A DNA stretch of 64,000 nucleotides, from the NCBI GenBank assembly GCA_011316305.1, contig SAUG01000072.1, forward strand, positions 248,001-312,000. The letters run 5' to 3'. Below the pieces are notes generated by a model. That model saw only the letters and a program-made list of their open reading frames with translations, made no database searches and was not told the origin of the DNA. Within the stretch, counting starts at the first letter, position 1. Every line of letters begins with the position of its first letter. Both the position numbers and the translations under genes were made by a program. This document shows positions 47,038 through 57,808 of this stretch, in pieces. Source of the stretch: Rusavskia elegans. Lineage: Eukaryota; Ascomycota; Lecanoromycetes; Teloschistales; Teloschistaceae.

Positions 47038-48388
47038 TCAAGTGGTTGGTGATACATTGCTGCTGGCCTGGGTCTTTTTCTTGATCGCTTTTGCCGTGGC
47101 TTCTGCCGTAGCCTTGCAAAAGTCGAGACTCAAAGTGGTCATCCTCTCGCTCATAAACCCAAATAGGGATGCCTGCTTGCGTTTGAAATCTTCCTCTGGG
47201 AGCCTCAGCATATCTTTCAACAATGAGAAGTTGTTGCCCTGCCCGTACTGCCACTTTTTGAAAAGGATATTGAAGCATTGCTTCATCTCATCCATGACTT
47301 GATAATGGCGCCGAGCGTCTCGATCGCTAGTGGCGGCCTCTTCGACTCGGAGAGCTTGTGCGGTCTCGCCGAATTTGCGATTCTCTTTGATAACTTCCAC
47401 CCTCTCCTCCATGAAGGTGTCCCATGACATAGTAGCGGGCACAGGCCACCCATACTGCGCACCTGTTATGTCCAGAGCGTAGACCTCTTTGTTTCTCAGC
47501 GTGATTTGAAGAACTTCGTGTCGGCGAGTGGAAAAGGATACGTTGGGAGAACAAGTCTGATGTCTGAAGATCGTCAACGGTGTGTTCTTGACACGGGTGC
47601 TGACTTCGCGGATATCAGAACATATATCTGTATTTCTTTCAGCAGTGGTGCCTTCTGAATGGTCCATCACTTCGTCCGCTGGCGTGTTCCCTCGGCCCTA
47701 TAGCACATGCTTTTCCCTACCTTGATTGGTTGTCGTACATACGAGATGCGAGACTCACCTTTCAGCAGATCTTTGATCAGAGTTTCCATGTCGGCGATAG
47801 CATTGCGGCAGGCCGAATGAGCCAAAATTGCTTCCTGGTCTTGGACGTTTGGAAACAACTCCTTTGGGAACGGTAAGAAATAGCTGACTTCATTTCCAGG
47901 GTGCTGTGTGTCAAAGATCCGCCATATCTCGCCAATGCCATCTGATCTGTCTCATTCTACCTTCTTGATTGGCCACGACCATGTGTTCCGGCGGAATGTA
48001 AAACTCAGTGTCTGGACAATAATGCCTGCGCGGTAAACCGCTCGACGATTCTGCGATGCCTGGCATTCAGGCTTGTGAGCGCTCCAGTCAGCCTTCTGGC
48101 AAGCCGCACTACAGTAGTAGACTACAGTAGATTTCACAGTCAGCATGCCTGCAATACAACTGCCTCGAGAAAATGAGATTGACCATAGTATATCTCATCC
48201 TATGGCTTGGCAAGGGTGGCTCCAACGATAAGTGCGATTGGGTTAAAAGAGCTCTAAGGACTAAGGTACTTACCAGCTTTCGGATTTCCTGCACCATCGA
48301 GGATGTCTTTGCAAGCGCTGCAGACCCTGCTCGCGTTATTTGAGCATACAGAGCATTTATGAGCCTCTGGAATTCCAGGGCATTCCAT
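47038..48388 (-). pseudogene. MYND-type zinc-finger gene, probably disrupted
   Basis: Exon 1 48274-48388 gives MECPGIPEAHKCSVCSNN and CSACKD. After an intron ending at 48122, exon 2 gives VYYCSAACQKADWSAHKPEC. Together these form a complete MYND finger, a protein-interaction module. Coding-like sequence in the same frame then crosses an in-frame TGA at 47952-47954 and continues IWRIFDTQHPGNEVSYF...LFPNVQDQEAILAHSACRN to about 47760. A last block (about 47038-47690) reads KNTPLTIFRHQ, RHEVLQITLR and YALDITGAQYGWP, typical of fungal MYND-domain proteins of unknown function. The intron before this last block does not preserve frame with its best donor (GTGAGT). I found no intron of normal size removing the TGA. 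Confidence 0.55.
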
Positions 48389-49738
48389 GGTGCTTAAGTG
48401 TTTAGAAGGTCGAGTCAGATTGGAGTCTCAGCCCCCTCGTATATTAGGAAGCTTCCAATAGCTTGAATCGGCGCCCAGTTGGTAGTTGGAGTCGATTCTT
48501 AATGACAGATAACCGACCTAGATGACCTGAAAGAACCTTGTAGGCGGAAGGCGGAAGGCCGCACGAAAAGAAGAGGAAACTTAGAAGTGGATGTCGTAAG
48601 TTAAAAGATTTCAGATTAAGGAAATTTTTGAATGCAGGAAGACTTGTTGAGTAGAAAACGGTGAATGAGACTTGAGGCTGAACTGACCTCTTAATTGCAA
48701 GCTCTCGCTTCGCAATCGTGATACTCACATGAGCTTTCAAAACATATCTTATTTCCCATCTGGTAGACAGTTTTGCTAGCTAGTTTGATGTGTCCAGTGA
48801 GCTCTTAATAGCATTGCCTTAGCAATGGTATTCCGTGAGGTCTCAAGGTGATAAATCGGGCCCTGTGTCTACCGAAGGCGGCGTTCTTAACCACTCAACA
48901 CTCTGTCTCTCTGATACTTATAGACGAGTCAAGCGAGACGATGACAAGGAGATCTCTCTCTTCGATGACCAATCTCGCGATATTCTGAGCCTACCCCCAT
49001 AAGGTCCTCGAATCCCTCATGTCCCTTAGTCTGCCAAATTATGTATTCCCTCCGCCCTTTTAGACAAGTCACTTCCTCTCGCTCACAGATAACCGCCATG
49101 AGAGGCGTAAAACACCCGGTACCTCGATGAAAGATATCGATGTAGCGATTACCCAAATGTCAATGAGCTACTACCTTCAAGATAATTCATTGGTTGATGT
49201 ACGACCCGTATTGAGATTCGCTCTTGACGCAAGGGATTCGAGAAACCCATTAGCTGAGAGGGTTCAGGGCACACGCCAGCAGACGAAGGGATACCCTGAG
49301 CTCGAAAAGTATGATGTGAAATGCTCCTGCTTGGCTTCCAACACACAATTGACTCCTTGTTCCCCTGTGCCAATATTCTCCTTTGCTACAATGGAGGCCG
49401 CAGTCAATAAGATGTCTGTTTGTATCCATTAGACGATAGCGTTGTTGTCCTTGTGTAGTAGGGCCGGTATCAAGCTGTTGCTCCTCTCGGCAGCACAGCT
49501 AGGGAATCTGGTATTCACCATCTGTCTTCTTGGAAGCCATTCCATAGAGACTTTAGAGAGATGCTGGAGCGGGGGTAAAGCATGTAAAGGCCTTGACTTC
49601 CATTTGTCTTCGGAACGACTCACACAGGGAGAAACTTTTCAGGATCTCTGGAAATGTCTTGGTGCTGGGTCCTCCAAAACAGTCCAGAGAATTCTTGACA
49701 CCAAAAGTAATTATGGCGTTGCTGTCTTATCGGATTCT
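48389..49738. other. Intergenic stretch
   Basis: About 1.35 kb without a supported gene. On the minus strand near 48895-48850 GTTGAGTGGTTAAGAAC resembles a tRNA D-arm/A box, but no B box or cloverleaf follows. Confidence 0.4.
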
Positions 49739-50818
49739 TCAACTAGACTGAGCGTTAATTTCTTCGCTCCAGACAAACGTCGTAGCACAGCCAGCGGCAA
49801 TGCCAATGACCTTGTGGGATTTGCCGAAGCGACAGGCATGTATCTCATTGCACCACCCTTTGACATCGCCTTGCGAATCGATACGCGGTCCGCAATTGCC
49901 GTGCTCTCCCCATCCCCAGACGAGGACAGTTCCCAACTCCGTCAATGCTATGGCATGCTCACTCCCTGCAACAACATGAGTGAACCCAAGTTGAGGCTCA
50001 GTCGGACCAAGCTGTCGATAATCATTTCGTCCCCAGGCGTGGATTTTGCCAGTTGTACTCAGAGTAAAAACGCTGCCCCAGCTAGCTGTAATTTGATACC
50101 AGCCAAGGTTGGAAATTGGGGCATTGGATCGAATCTTCCATTTGTCTGAGCCTAGTATTGCCTGGTGACCATGTCCGGGCTCACCTATGAGATATGAAAA
50201 GTCTCTACCGCAAACGGCTCGCACGACTCGGAAGGATAGGTTCGAGACTTTGCGTGGCTGCCAAACGATTTCGTTTGGTGCTCCGAGCTGACCCTTTCGG
50301 CCGTTCCCCCATCCGTAAACGTCTCCATTGGACAGGACAATGACAGTATGACCCATGCCGCTCGATAGATCCACTATATGCTCGTCATTGGGCCAGAGTT
50401 TTTCAAGCCTGAGAGAAAGCTCCTCCATCACCTTTCCAGTCCCCAACTCGCCCTTCAAGCCGACGCCAAACGTGTAGACTTCGTTGTCATCAGTAACAAC
50501 AACGGAAGCTTCCCACAATGCGGAGCATAGTTTGACTTTTGCGCCACCGAAGGCAGATGTTGTGACTTTACTAAACTGGGTGATCGAATCCGTCGACGAA
50601 GGCAATCCCGCTCTGCCATCTCTGATACAACCAGATACGAAGAGCTGTCCGGACTCAAGTAAGACCAAGGTGTGATTGCCACCACCCTTGATCGTCTTGA
50701 TTGGTGAAGGCCATTCTTGATAATCCGTCAGACGACAAAGTTGAGGCAGACTCGTATCTTCGGTATTACCGATACCCAGTTGTCCAGACCCGTTGGAGCC
50801 GAAGCCGTATAGCTTCAT
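49739..50818 (-). CDS. KTI13: RCC1-repeat protein, Ats1/Kti13-like
   Basis: Single exon, 359 residues (yeast Ats1/Kti13 is 333). RCC1 repeats form a beta-propeller. Visible blades start with MKLYGFGSNGSGQLGIGN, then NHTLVLLESGQLFVSG, EVYTFGVGLKGELGTG, GMGHTVIVLSNGDVYGWGNG, KIHAWGRNDYRQLGP and HAIALTELGTVLVWGWGEHG. Kti13 partners Kti11/Dph3 in diphthamide synthesis and in Elongator-dependent tRNA modification. The small size, lack of extra domains and N-terminus beginning directly with a blade fit Kti13 better than nuclear RCC1, but orthology is inference. The gene is head-to-head with rps16, only 221 bp between starts. Confidence 0.85.
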   Translation of the reverse strand: MKLYGFGSNGSGQLGIGNTEDTSLPQLCRLTDYQEWPSPIKTIKGGGNHTLVLLESGQLFVSGCIRDGRAGLPSSTDSITQFSKVTTSAFGGAKVKLCSALWEASVVVTDDNEVYTFGVGLKGELGTGKVMEELSLRLEKLWPNDEHIVDLSSGMGHTVIVLSNGDVYGWGNGRKGQLGAPNEIVWQPRKVSNLSFRVVRAVCGRDFSYLIGEPGHGHQAILGSDKWKIRSNAPISNLGWYQITASWGSVFTLSTTGKIHAWGRNDYRQLGPTEPQLGFTHVVAGSEHAIALTELGTVLVWGWGEHGNCGPRIDSQGDVKGWCNEIHACRFGKSHKVIGIAAGCATTFVWSEEINAQSS

Positions 50819-51039
50819 AATGAAATGATCGCTCCATCCCAGTCCGTATATACGTAGCTTAGTAAGAAGGGATTCGAGGGAGACGTCTCAAAAGCGTTGT
50901 TCGGTTTCATCCAATCATGTTCGCGAGCGAGCGCCAATAAGCGAGAACTAGCGCCGTTGTGCACACACGCTAACGATTTCGATCAACGCTTCAAGGTTGA
51001 CCTCAAGCTGAGTCCGACAGTGTCATACATCCATCCATC
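50819..51039. promoter_or_regulatory. Short shared promoter, Kti13-like / rps16
   Basis: 221 bp separate the two start codons, so a ribosomal-protein promoter and an unrelated promoter overlap here. Confidence 0.55.
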
Positions 51040-51639
51040 ATGGCTTCCACCCAGAGTGTGCAGTGCTTCGGCAAGAAGAAGACTGGTATGTGTCCTAGCC
51101 GCAGTCATGAGCAATGTGTAATACTGAGCCTCATCTAGCAACCGCTGTCGCACACTGCAAAGTAAAGTGCTCCAGGTCTTCCAAACTCACTTCAACAATA
51201 CTGATACCTGGTTAGCAAGGCAAAGGACTCATCAAGGTCAACGGCAAACCTCTCTCTCTCACGCAGCCTGAGATTCTCCGCTTCAAGGTACTATCTTACC
51301 AGCCCGCAGCTTCCCCATCACGCCTTGCGACATGCTCATAGTAATCAGGTCTACGAGCCCATACTCATCGTTGGTCTCGACAAATTCGCTGGCGTCGATA
51401 TACGCGTCCGTGTTACCGGTGGTGGTCACACTTCTCAGATCTACGCCATTCGCCAAGCCATTGCCAAATCCATAGTCGCTTATTACCAGAAATACGTCGA
51501 TGAATATGCGAAGAACCAGTTGAAGCAAGCGCTGGTGCAGTATGACCGGACGTTACTAGTAGCCGACAACCGAAGGTGTGAACCGAAGAAGTTCGGAGGT
51601 CCAGGAGCAAGAGCGAGATACCAGAAATCATACCGTTGA
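51040..51639 (+). CDS. rps16: 40S ribosomal protein S16 (uS9)
   Basis: Exons 51040-51085, 51139-51161, 51216-51287 and 51349-51639; 143 residues, exactly the usual length. uS9 lies in the head of the small subunit, its C-terminal tail reaching the P-site tRNA. The sequence runs [65 protein letters not shown] and [20 protein letters not shown], with the invariant SYR end. Exon 2 is only 23 nt. Three introns within the first 50 codons are typical of fungal ribosomal-protein genes. Confidence 0.97.
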
Positions 51640-52053
51640 TGGGGCGGGAAGTCGGTGTGTTGTGGTCTTGTTGTGCAAGGATCGATATCAAAATGCAAAA
51701 TCAACCACGATCATAAGCTATCTACCGTTTTCTGTTTGCCCATGGAGACGAACTTTGACCAGCAAGTCTCCTGCCGTTCGACCCCTCTCACAGGAGCCGA
51801 ACTGCCTACGAGCGGTTTGAGTTCCGCCTCGTCAATATTGGATTTTTATGGGCAACGGAAAGTAACATTGAAGCCGATGACGCCAGCGTGGAGCAATATG
51901 ATACAAGTCAAGTTCCTTCCGGCATGTACAATCTTCTCCTACAAACCAAGACCTCCCCTCTTCTTTCCTGCTCCCATGCTCCCCACAAAAAAAAAACCGT
52001 TTCGATAACCACCTATCTACTCCTCTCCATACCCTCAACAAGATGTTGAAAGA
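51640..52053. other. Convergent intergenic stretch, rps16 / mscL
   Basis: 414 bp of 3' flanks. An A-run occurs near 51990-51999. No gene seen. Confidence 0.5.
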
Positions 52054-52937
52054 TCAGCCCTCCCTCCCATCCTGCCAGCTGGTACAATTCACACATCGTT
52101 TTGCCTTCATCACAGTTTAGCACATGCCCCCATCATTAGGTTCCGAAATCATATAGATCCATACCTTCTCACTAATCCTCTTCCGACAATACTTGCACTT
52201 GACTTGCTTCTTGATCACCGAATCATTCGCCGCCCACCCATACACCCTCGCTATAACGAAAAGCGCCAGAGCAATGACAAACAAGCGGATGATTTTGCTT
52301 ATGAACTCCCTATATCGAAACCCCAACGCGTTGTTAGTCGATCTTCTATCAACCCTCCGCAACACTTCAAAAGCAAACATCCCTCACCGTCCCTTTTACC
52401 GACCCCCACAATCCCACCATCGAACCACTATCAAAAAAGAGAGTTGGAAAGCACATACCCATAAGCCATAACAACCGCCCCATCATCCCTCGCCTCCTTC
52501 AGCGTCGCATACCTCCTCCCCCCCTGCGCCCGCTCCGACCCATCCCTCAAAACCGCAAACTTGGCATCCAAGTTATTGTTCGACGGCGATATCAGCGAAA
52601 CAGGCGGGAGGATGATATCGTCCACGAAGGAGGAAACAACGGCCGTGAAGGCGGTGGCGAGTCTACGTAAAACAGATGGATATAGATGAGTGGGAGGGTT
52701 ATTTGAATGACGGGCAGGGAAGGGAAAGGGTGGAATGAGGTAGAGAGGGAGCAACGAGGTGTGGGGGTGACAGAGGAGTGGATGGGGATGATTTGGGAAG
52801 CATTACATCAACCCTACAGCAACTTCAAGCACATTGTCGCGGAGAGCGAAATCCGTGAAGTCGTCCCAGGCGTTTTGAGTACGGGCTTTGATGTTGGAGG
52901 GGAGAAGGGTTTGTTGCGCGTCTTCAAGGCGAGGCAT
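52054..52937 (-). CDS. mscL: MscL-family mechanosensitive channel
   Basis: Exons 52807-52937, 52459-52662, 52165-52309 and 52054-52104; 176 residues. MscL opens under membrane tension as an osmotic safety valve. TM1 is NVLEVAVGLILATAFTAVVS followed by SFVDDIILPPVSLI; TM2 is IIRLFVIALALFVIARVYG. The bacterial protein is about 136 residues. This one has an N-terminal extension (MPRLEDAQQTLLPS), a periplasmic-type loop with YATLKEARDDGAVVMAYG, and a fungal C-terminus with cysteine pairs (CKYCRKRISEK, CVNC in the last exon) that look like a small zinc ribbon. Start chosen at MPRLED; the frame is open 20 codons upstream. Confidence 0.92.
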
Positions 52938-53919
52938 TGTTGCTGTTGTTGTTGCGGTGCTGAGATGTAAAACCCAGGTGGAGAAATGTTCATTCACGGC
53001 GAGGATTTAACTATGTACGTTTTCTTAAAAGCCAGACCGACAGATGCATCTTTCACGAGAATCTGGGTTGGTGTGGCTGTGCTAGGCTCATCTGTTGGTG
53101 TTGGTGTTTCGTCCCAAGCGCCGGGCCTAAAGGCTTGGAAGCCCTAAAAAAAGACCCCTTTTTCAACCGGGACGATGTCATTTCTTGTCATCTTTAGAGC
53201 GTAGGGTCTATGGAGGATTGCTTCAGATGGGGTTGTATTGAGAATCTAGTATCAATCGCACGAACCTGTCCTTGACCAGGTTTCGACAACTGATAGACAC
53301 ATTCTAGTAGATACTCGAAAAGCTCGTCCAATTTGCAACAAGCATTTTCTATCTTGTTACAGCTTGCGGTCAGTGTCTGGCCCCAAATGTGGTATGTTTA
53401 GAAACTGGTACACTCAGATCCCTCAGCAGGGCGTCCCTTCGCCTAGAACGCGTGGCGTAAATCTGCGCCGGCGCTGATACTGATATCCTTCCCGTCACCC
53501 ATCCTTTCCCATGTTCCAGCGTAACGTGTGGTCTCCCGGAGTGGCTTGCTGCTCACACATGGTCTTCAAATCCCATGAAACTCCTGAATATCATCGTCCA
53601 GTTTTGCCAAAACATGGTAGCGATGTGTCTCATCTTCGATACCAGCGGGCTGGGCCAATTGATTCGTCTACACCAAAGCCCCGGAAAGTTGTTGGGTTTG
53701 ACCATGCCTGATAAGTCCCAAGATGCGAAGAGTGTTGATCGATCATACTTGGTGGGCGCGTGTTTTGCTTTCCACCGTCAAAAGCAGCCAACGTACTGAT
53801 ATTGGACCCCCCTTTTCGTCGTCCGTATGTCCTGTAGGACGGGTCATTCGCAATCCTGATATGAGAAATAACCTCGGTGCAGAAACCGTAATTAGACAAT
53901 AGGATACTTCAACTCGCTT
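52938..53919. other. Intergenic stretch
   Basis: About 980 bp between the mscL start and the yak1 stop. No gene or repeat recognised. Confidence 0.5.
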
Positions 53920-56825
53920 TCAATGCCACTGTGGCTGATTCATGAATCCTTCCTCCATAGTCCTGTCCTCAAGACTTTGGATGAAGTTACGATTTCTCCC
54001 ACTTGCCGCTCTGCTGCCTCTCCGGCGGGCACTTGCAGCCTCGCCGTGAACTTCAGATGGTGGTGGATAATATGCTGGACTCGGTTGCAGTCTAATCGGA
54101 GCATTGGGATCGAGGTGGCTTGCCACTCGCTGTATTGATTGTGGGATTCCCCCAGACTGCTGGTCTAACGTAGATGCACGTTGCCGTCCTGCTCGTGTTG
54201 TTGCTTGGGCATATAAATTAGGCCCTGGGTTGTATGGTGCTGCGGCCATCTGACTTGGAACTTGATGCAAGACTCCCATTTGCTGGCTATATCCTGCCGA
54301 CTGGGACGGGTACGGAGGAGGAGCAGCTTGCTGATGAGGGGTGTACATGTGATTGTACACCGGGGGTGCTTGCCCCAGTGGGCTCTGTTGGTACTGGTTC
54401 ATTTGCATATTGGCGTAGGCTGTCTGGGCAGCTGACTGAGCTTGTGCCTGTGCCGCTTGGGCTCGTTGTTTACTCAATGCCTCTGCTTGCTGCTGCTGTT
54501 GAACGCCAGGTGCGGGTGACTTGCTCATCGATGAAGATTTGAGATTCATTGGTGGAACGAAAGGCTGCGTGAATTTCTGTTGCGTTATGAACGGATGAAG
54601 CTTCGCTTGCTGCGGTGACCATCGCTCCAAAGGGTTGATGTTCAGCAAGCCTCGAACGAAGTCAATGAATGCGACTCGGTTGTTCATTTCTGGGAACGTC
54701 AGTCCTACACTGCCATCCTGGGGAGTATTTCACTCACCGCGATCAATTTCGGCCTGCTTCATGTTCTTTCTTGGCATCGAATAGCTTCGTATTATTTCTG
54801 GCAATGTGGTTGCTTGGAAATACTTCTTGCTTGGTTGTTCTTTCGAGCCGTGTTCACGTGAGTATTGCTCCATTGATTTGAGTCGATACGATCGTCTGCC
54901 ATACTCGTCATGTGTCTTTTCAAAGAACTCTCCTGACTGTTTGCCCATCTCCAGCATCCATGTTGGCGGCAGGCCAAGCATCTCTGTGATTCGGGACACT
55001 TGATTGTACTCCGATGACCCAGGGAACAGCGGGAGGCCGAGGAATAGCTCGACCACGATACACCCCAAGGACCACATATCGATCGCAGATGAGTATGGCA
55101 GCCCTAGCAGGACTTCGGGAGATCGGTAGAATCTTGACTGGATGTACGTGTATACCGTCTGCCGCTCGTCACATGCAGAACCGAAGTCGATGATCTTGAT
55201 GATAGGGCTTTCGAGGTTCTTGAGCAGTATGTTCTCGGGTTTCAGATCGCAGTGTATGAGGCGCGCTTTGTTTAGTAGACTTAATCCATTGAGGAGCTGC
55301 TGGGCAAATACGCGGACAAGAGTTGTACTTAACCCCCGGAACTGATTCTGTTTGATCAGCTCGTACAGATTTACGCTGAGCAGCTCGAAAACGAGACATA
55401 GATGTTGTTTGTGTATGAAAGTATCTTTGAGTCGTAGAAGATGGTGGTCATCATTTTTGTCAAGCTTGCCATTGAGCTGGGGCCTACGTCAACTTCTGAA
55501 GCCATGAGGCATATGAGAGAGAGGCATACCAAGTCCAATACCGAAACCTCCATCATACTTTGATTGAAGTATGCCGTTCTGTTCTTTACTACTTTGACAG
55601 CTACGACTTCTTGGGTCTTCAGGTTCTGACATTTCACGACTTGGCCAAATGTACCTTGCCCGAGTACATCGAGTATTAGGTAACGATTTCTGTAACCGAT
55701 CAGTACATCAAAACTGCCATTGCCAGATTTTCTCGCGTACTTGTGCCCGTTCTCCTCGTTCCCAAGGATGTCATTGACATATAATATGTAATCGCTGTCT
55801 TCGTTATCAAAGCCATCGTTCTTGACTCCCTTGCTTGGTTTCGTTAATACTCGTCGTGGATTCCTCGAGGACTCGTATTTGAACGCTGGATTGCATATAC
55901 GGTACGTCGCGGGAAGATGCGTTGTTAAGGCTTGCAGTGGCTATGGCAGCATTGTAAGATAGGGATGGTCAGTTGATGAAGATACAGGCCTTACACTGAT
56001 GAAGCCACCTTCTGGATTCGCTCGCCTGAAGGCAGGCTGTGCATTCATTCTCGGTTCCAGATCATTTGATCGTTCCAATCGTTGGAAGCGTGGCACTGGG
56101 CCCCGGGGCATGTCAAGCGGTGTTTGTTGCGACAGGCGAGGATGTCTAGGCGACTTTGCTTCTCTACCAAACACAGCGTGCAGTTGCGCTGTTGCGGAAT
56201 TGGGATAGAACTGGTCAGTGAGAGGATCACCAGCTTGAATGGGAGGAAGATGCAACGGTTGTTGCCGTGAAGATGCTGCATATGCGTTGTCATCAGTCGT
56301 AAAGTCATCAATGCGTTGAGACGTTGGGGTTATTGTTGACATACTTGGTGTGGAATAGTAGGTTTGCGATGAAGGGTGAGATCGACTGGGCGATTGTCGC
56401 GCGGACGAGTTCTGCGACACGTACTGATTGTTGGAGGCGGTTGGAGGCTGCTGTGGGCTGACCGCATAGTTCGATGGGGTAGCGGCCTTCATAGGTGAGT
56501 ATCTCCTCGCAGTAGCGGAGTCGTCCTGAGGCATATACTGAGCAGACGAGCGGTGAGAGTGCGTTGGCCTTGATGGATACTTCATTCTATTATAGGGATC
56601 TGCATCTTCCATTGCGACATCCCCGTCACCTGAATAGCCTCGAGTGCGAGGAGTACCGCTAGGAGAGGCGGCCATTGACTGTGGGTGGGAAGATATTGTT
56701 GGTGTTTGATAGCTTTCGTAGCCAAATCCTGGCGACGGCAGATGCTGCTGCTGCTGGGAGGTTGAATGTGAGAAGCGGCCTTGTCGTGTTCCGGCGTCTG
56801 AATAGGGCTGCCACTGGTGGTCCAT
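53920..56825 (-). CDS. yak1: DYRK-family protein kinase Yak1
   Basis: Exons 55995-56825, 55530-55940, 54738-55476 and 53920-54689; 916 residues (yeast Yak1 807). Yak1 restrains growth and promotes stress responses downstream of PKA and TOR. The first ~340 residues are disordered and Gln/Ser/Pro-rich. The kinase domain runs from about 370: YLILDVLGQGTFGQVV, VAVKVVKN, LIHCDLKPENILL, IIDFGSACDE, and the DYRK activation loop YTYIQSRFYRSPEVLLG, whose second Tyr is autophosphorylated in this family. It ends after ERWSPQQAKLHPFI. The C-terminal ~230 residues are Gln/Ala-rich. The gene is head-to-head with rad26 across about 980 bp. Confidence 0.94.
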
Positions 56826-57808
56826 GACTGATTGCTGAGTCCTGTCGCTCGATTGGTCGACTTAGGCCAGGCGATGAGTAAGATTGTGTGGTGGAAATAG
56901 TGATCGATCGCCCTTTTCGTCTTCTGCTGGGAGTGCAGTATGGAACTGACGAAAGACTCCGAAGATGACTCCCAAGCTATGTTGGAGGCAAGATGCCGTC
57001 AAATGTCCATCCAGCTGCAGGTTTCACGGGTAAGTGTGTCGGACGTGACGGGCTGCCTAAGTGGGCTGGTAAGCGGGGGGTTTGGTGCTTCGCTGTTGTG
57101 CGGACGTTGCTGATTTTCCTCACCAGCTCGAGTAAAGTCAACTTGATACTTGTTCGATCTTGTCAGTCGAAGCAAATGAATGTCGTCGGCTTGAACACGA
57201 GGTTTAGGTGCCAGCGCACACAAGTTGGAGACAAGCGCTAAGATTGGCGGCGAGGGCGGCTACCGTAAGTATTCTGGTGGCTCATTGTAGATGAGTCATT
57301 TGCCCAGAAGGTGGAGGAGGATTCAATGGTGGAGTCGCCGCTAGAAAACTGAGTTTTGTCCAGAAGGTGAAGGACACGAATTGGGAGCTCAGAGCATGTC
57401 TGAGGCCGAAAGGCTCATGGCTCCTGTCTCGAACGGAAGACAATGCAGCCTTGGCACGCTATAATGCGGACGCGGCAAGCAATCGAGCTAAGAATAATAA
57501 TCCCTGCTCAGGGACTCGTCGGTGGACGTCATTGATACCTTAATCCGTAGACAAGCTACTCCATCTAGAAATCCATGTAGACTAACACCACTCCTTTTCG
57601 TATCGTTGGATGCTGAGGCGTTAGTGTCCTCTTGAATACTTGCAGCTTTTATGGCGCTTGAGTTGACGCTCATTGTGACGTCGCTTTACTTTTCGACAAT
57701 GGGGCAGGAATGATGCTGGCATCATGATACAAATCGACCCAGACTCCTCAACTTGATTTCGATAGATCAAAATAAGGGAAGTGTCTATTCTCTGCCCTAA
57801 TACCAGTC
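56826..57808. promoter_or_regulatory. Divergent intergenic region, yak1 / rad26
   Basis: 983 bp between the two start codons. Short frames only. It includes both promoters and probably a long yak1 leader. Confidence 0.45.

Noticed and set aside
48845..48900. tRNA-Leu/Ser-like D-arm (GAGTGGTTAAGAAC, minus strand)
   Set aside because: No B box at the right distance and no anticodon stem. Probably chance similarity.
49442..50149. Plus-strand 235-codon frame antisense to the RCC1-repeat gene
   Set aside because: A shadow of the real gene; composition follows the opposite-strand codons.
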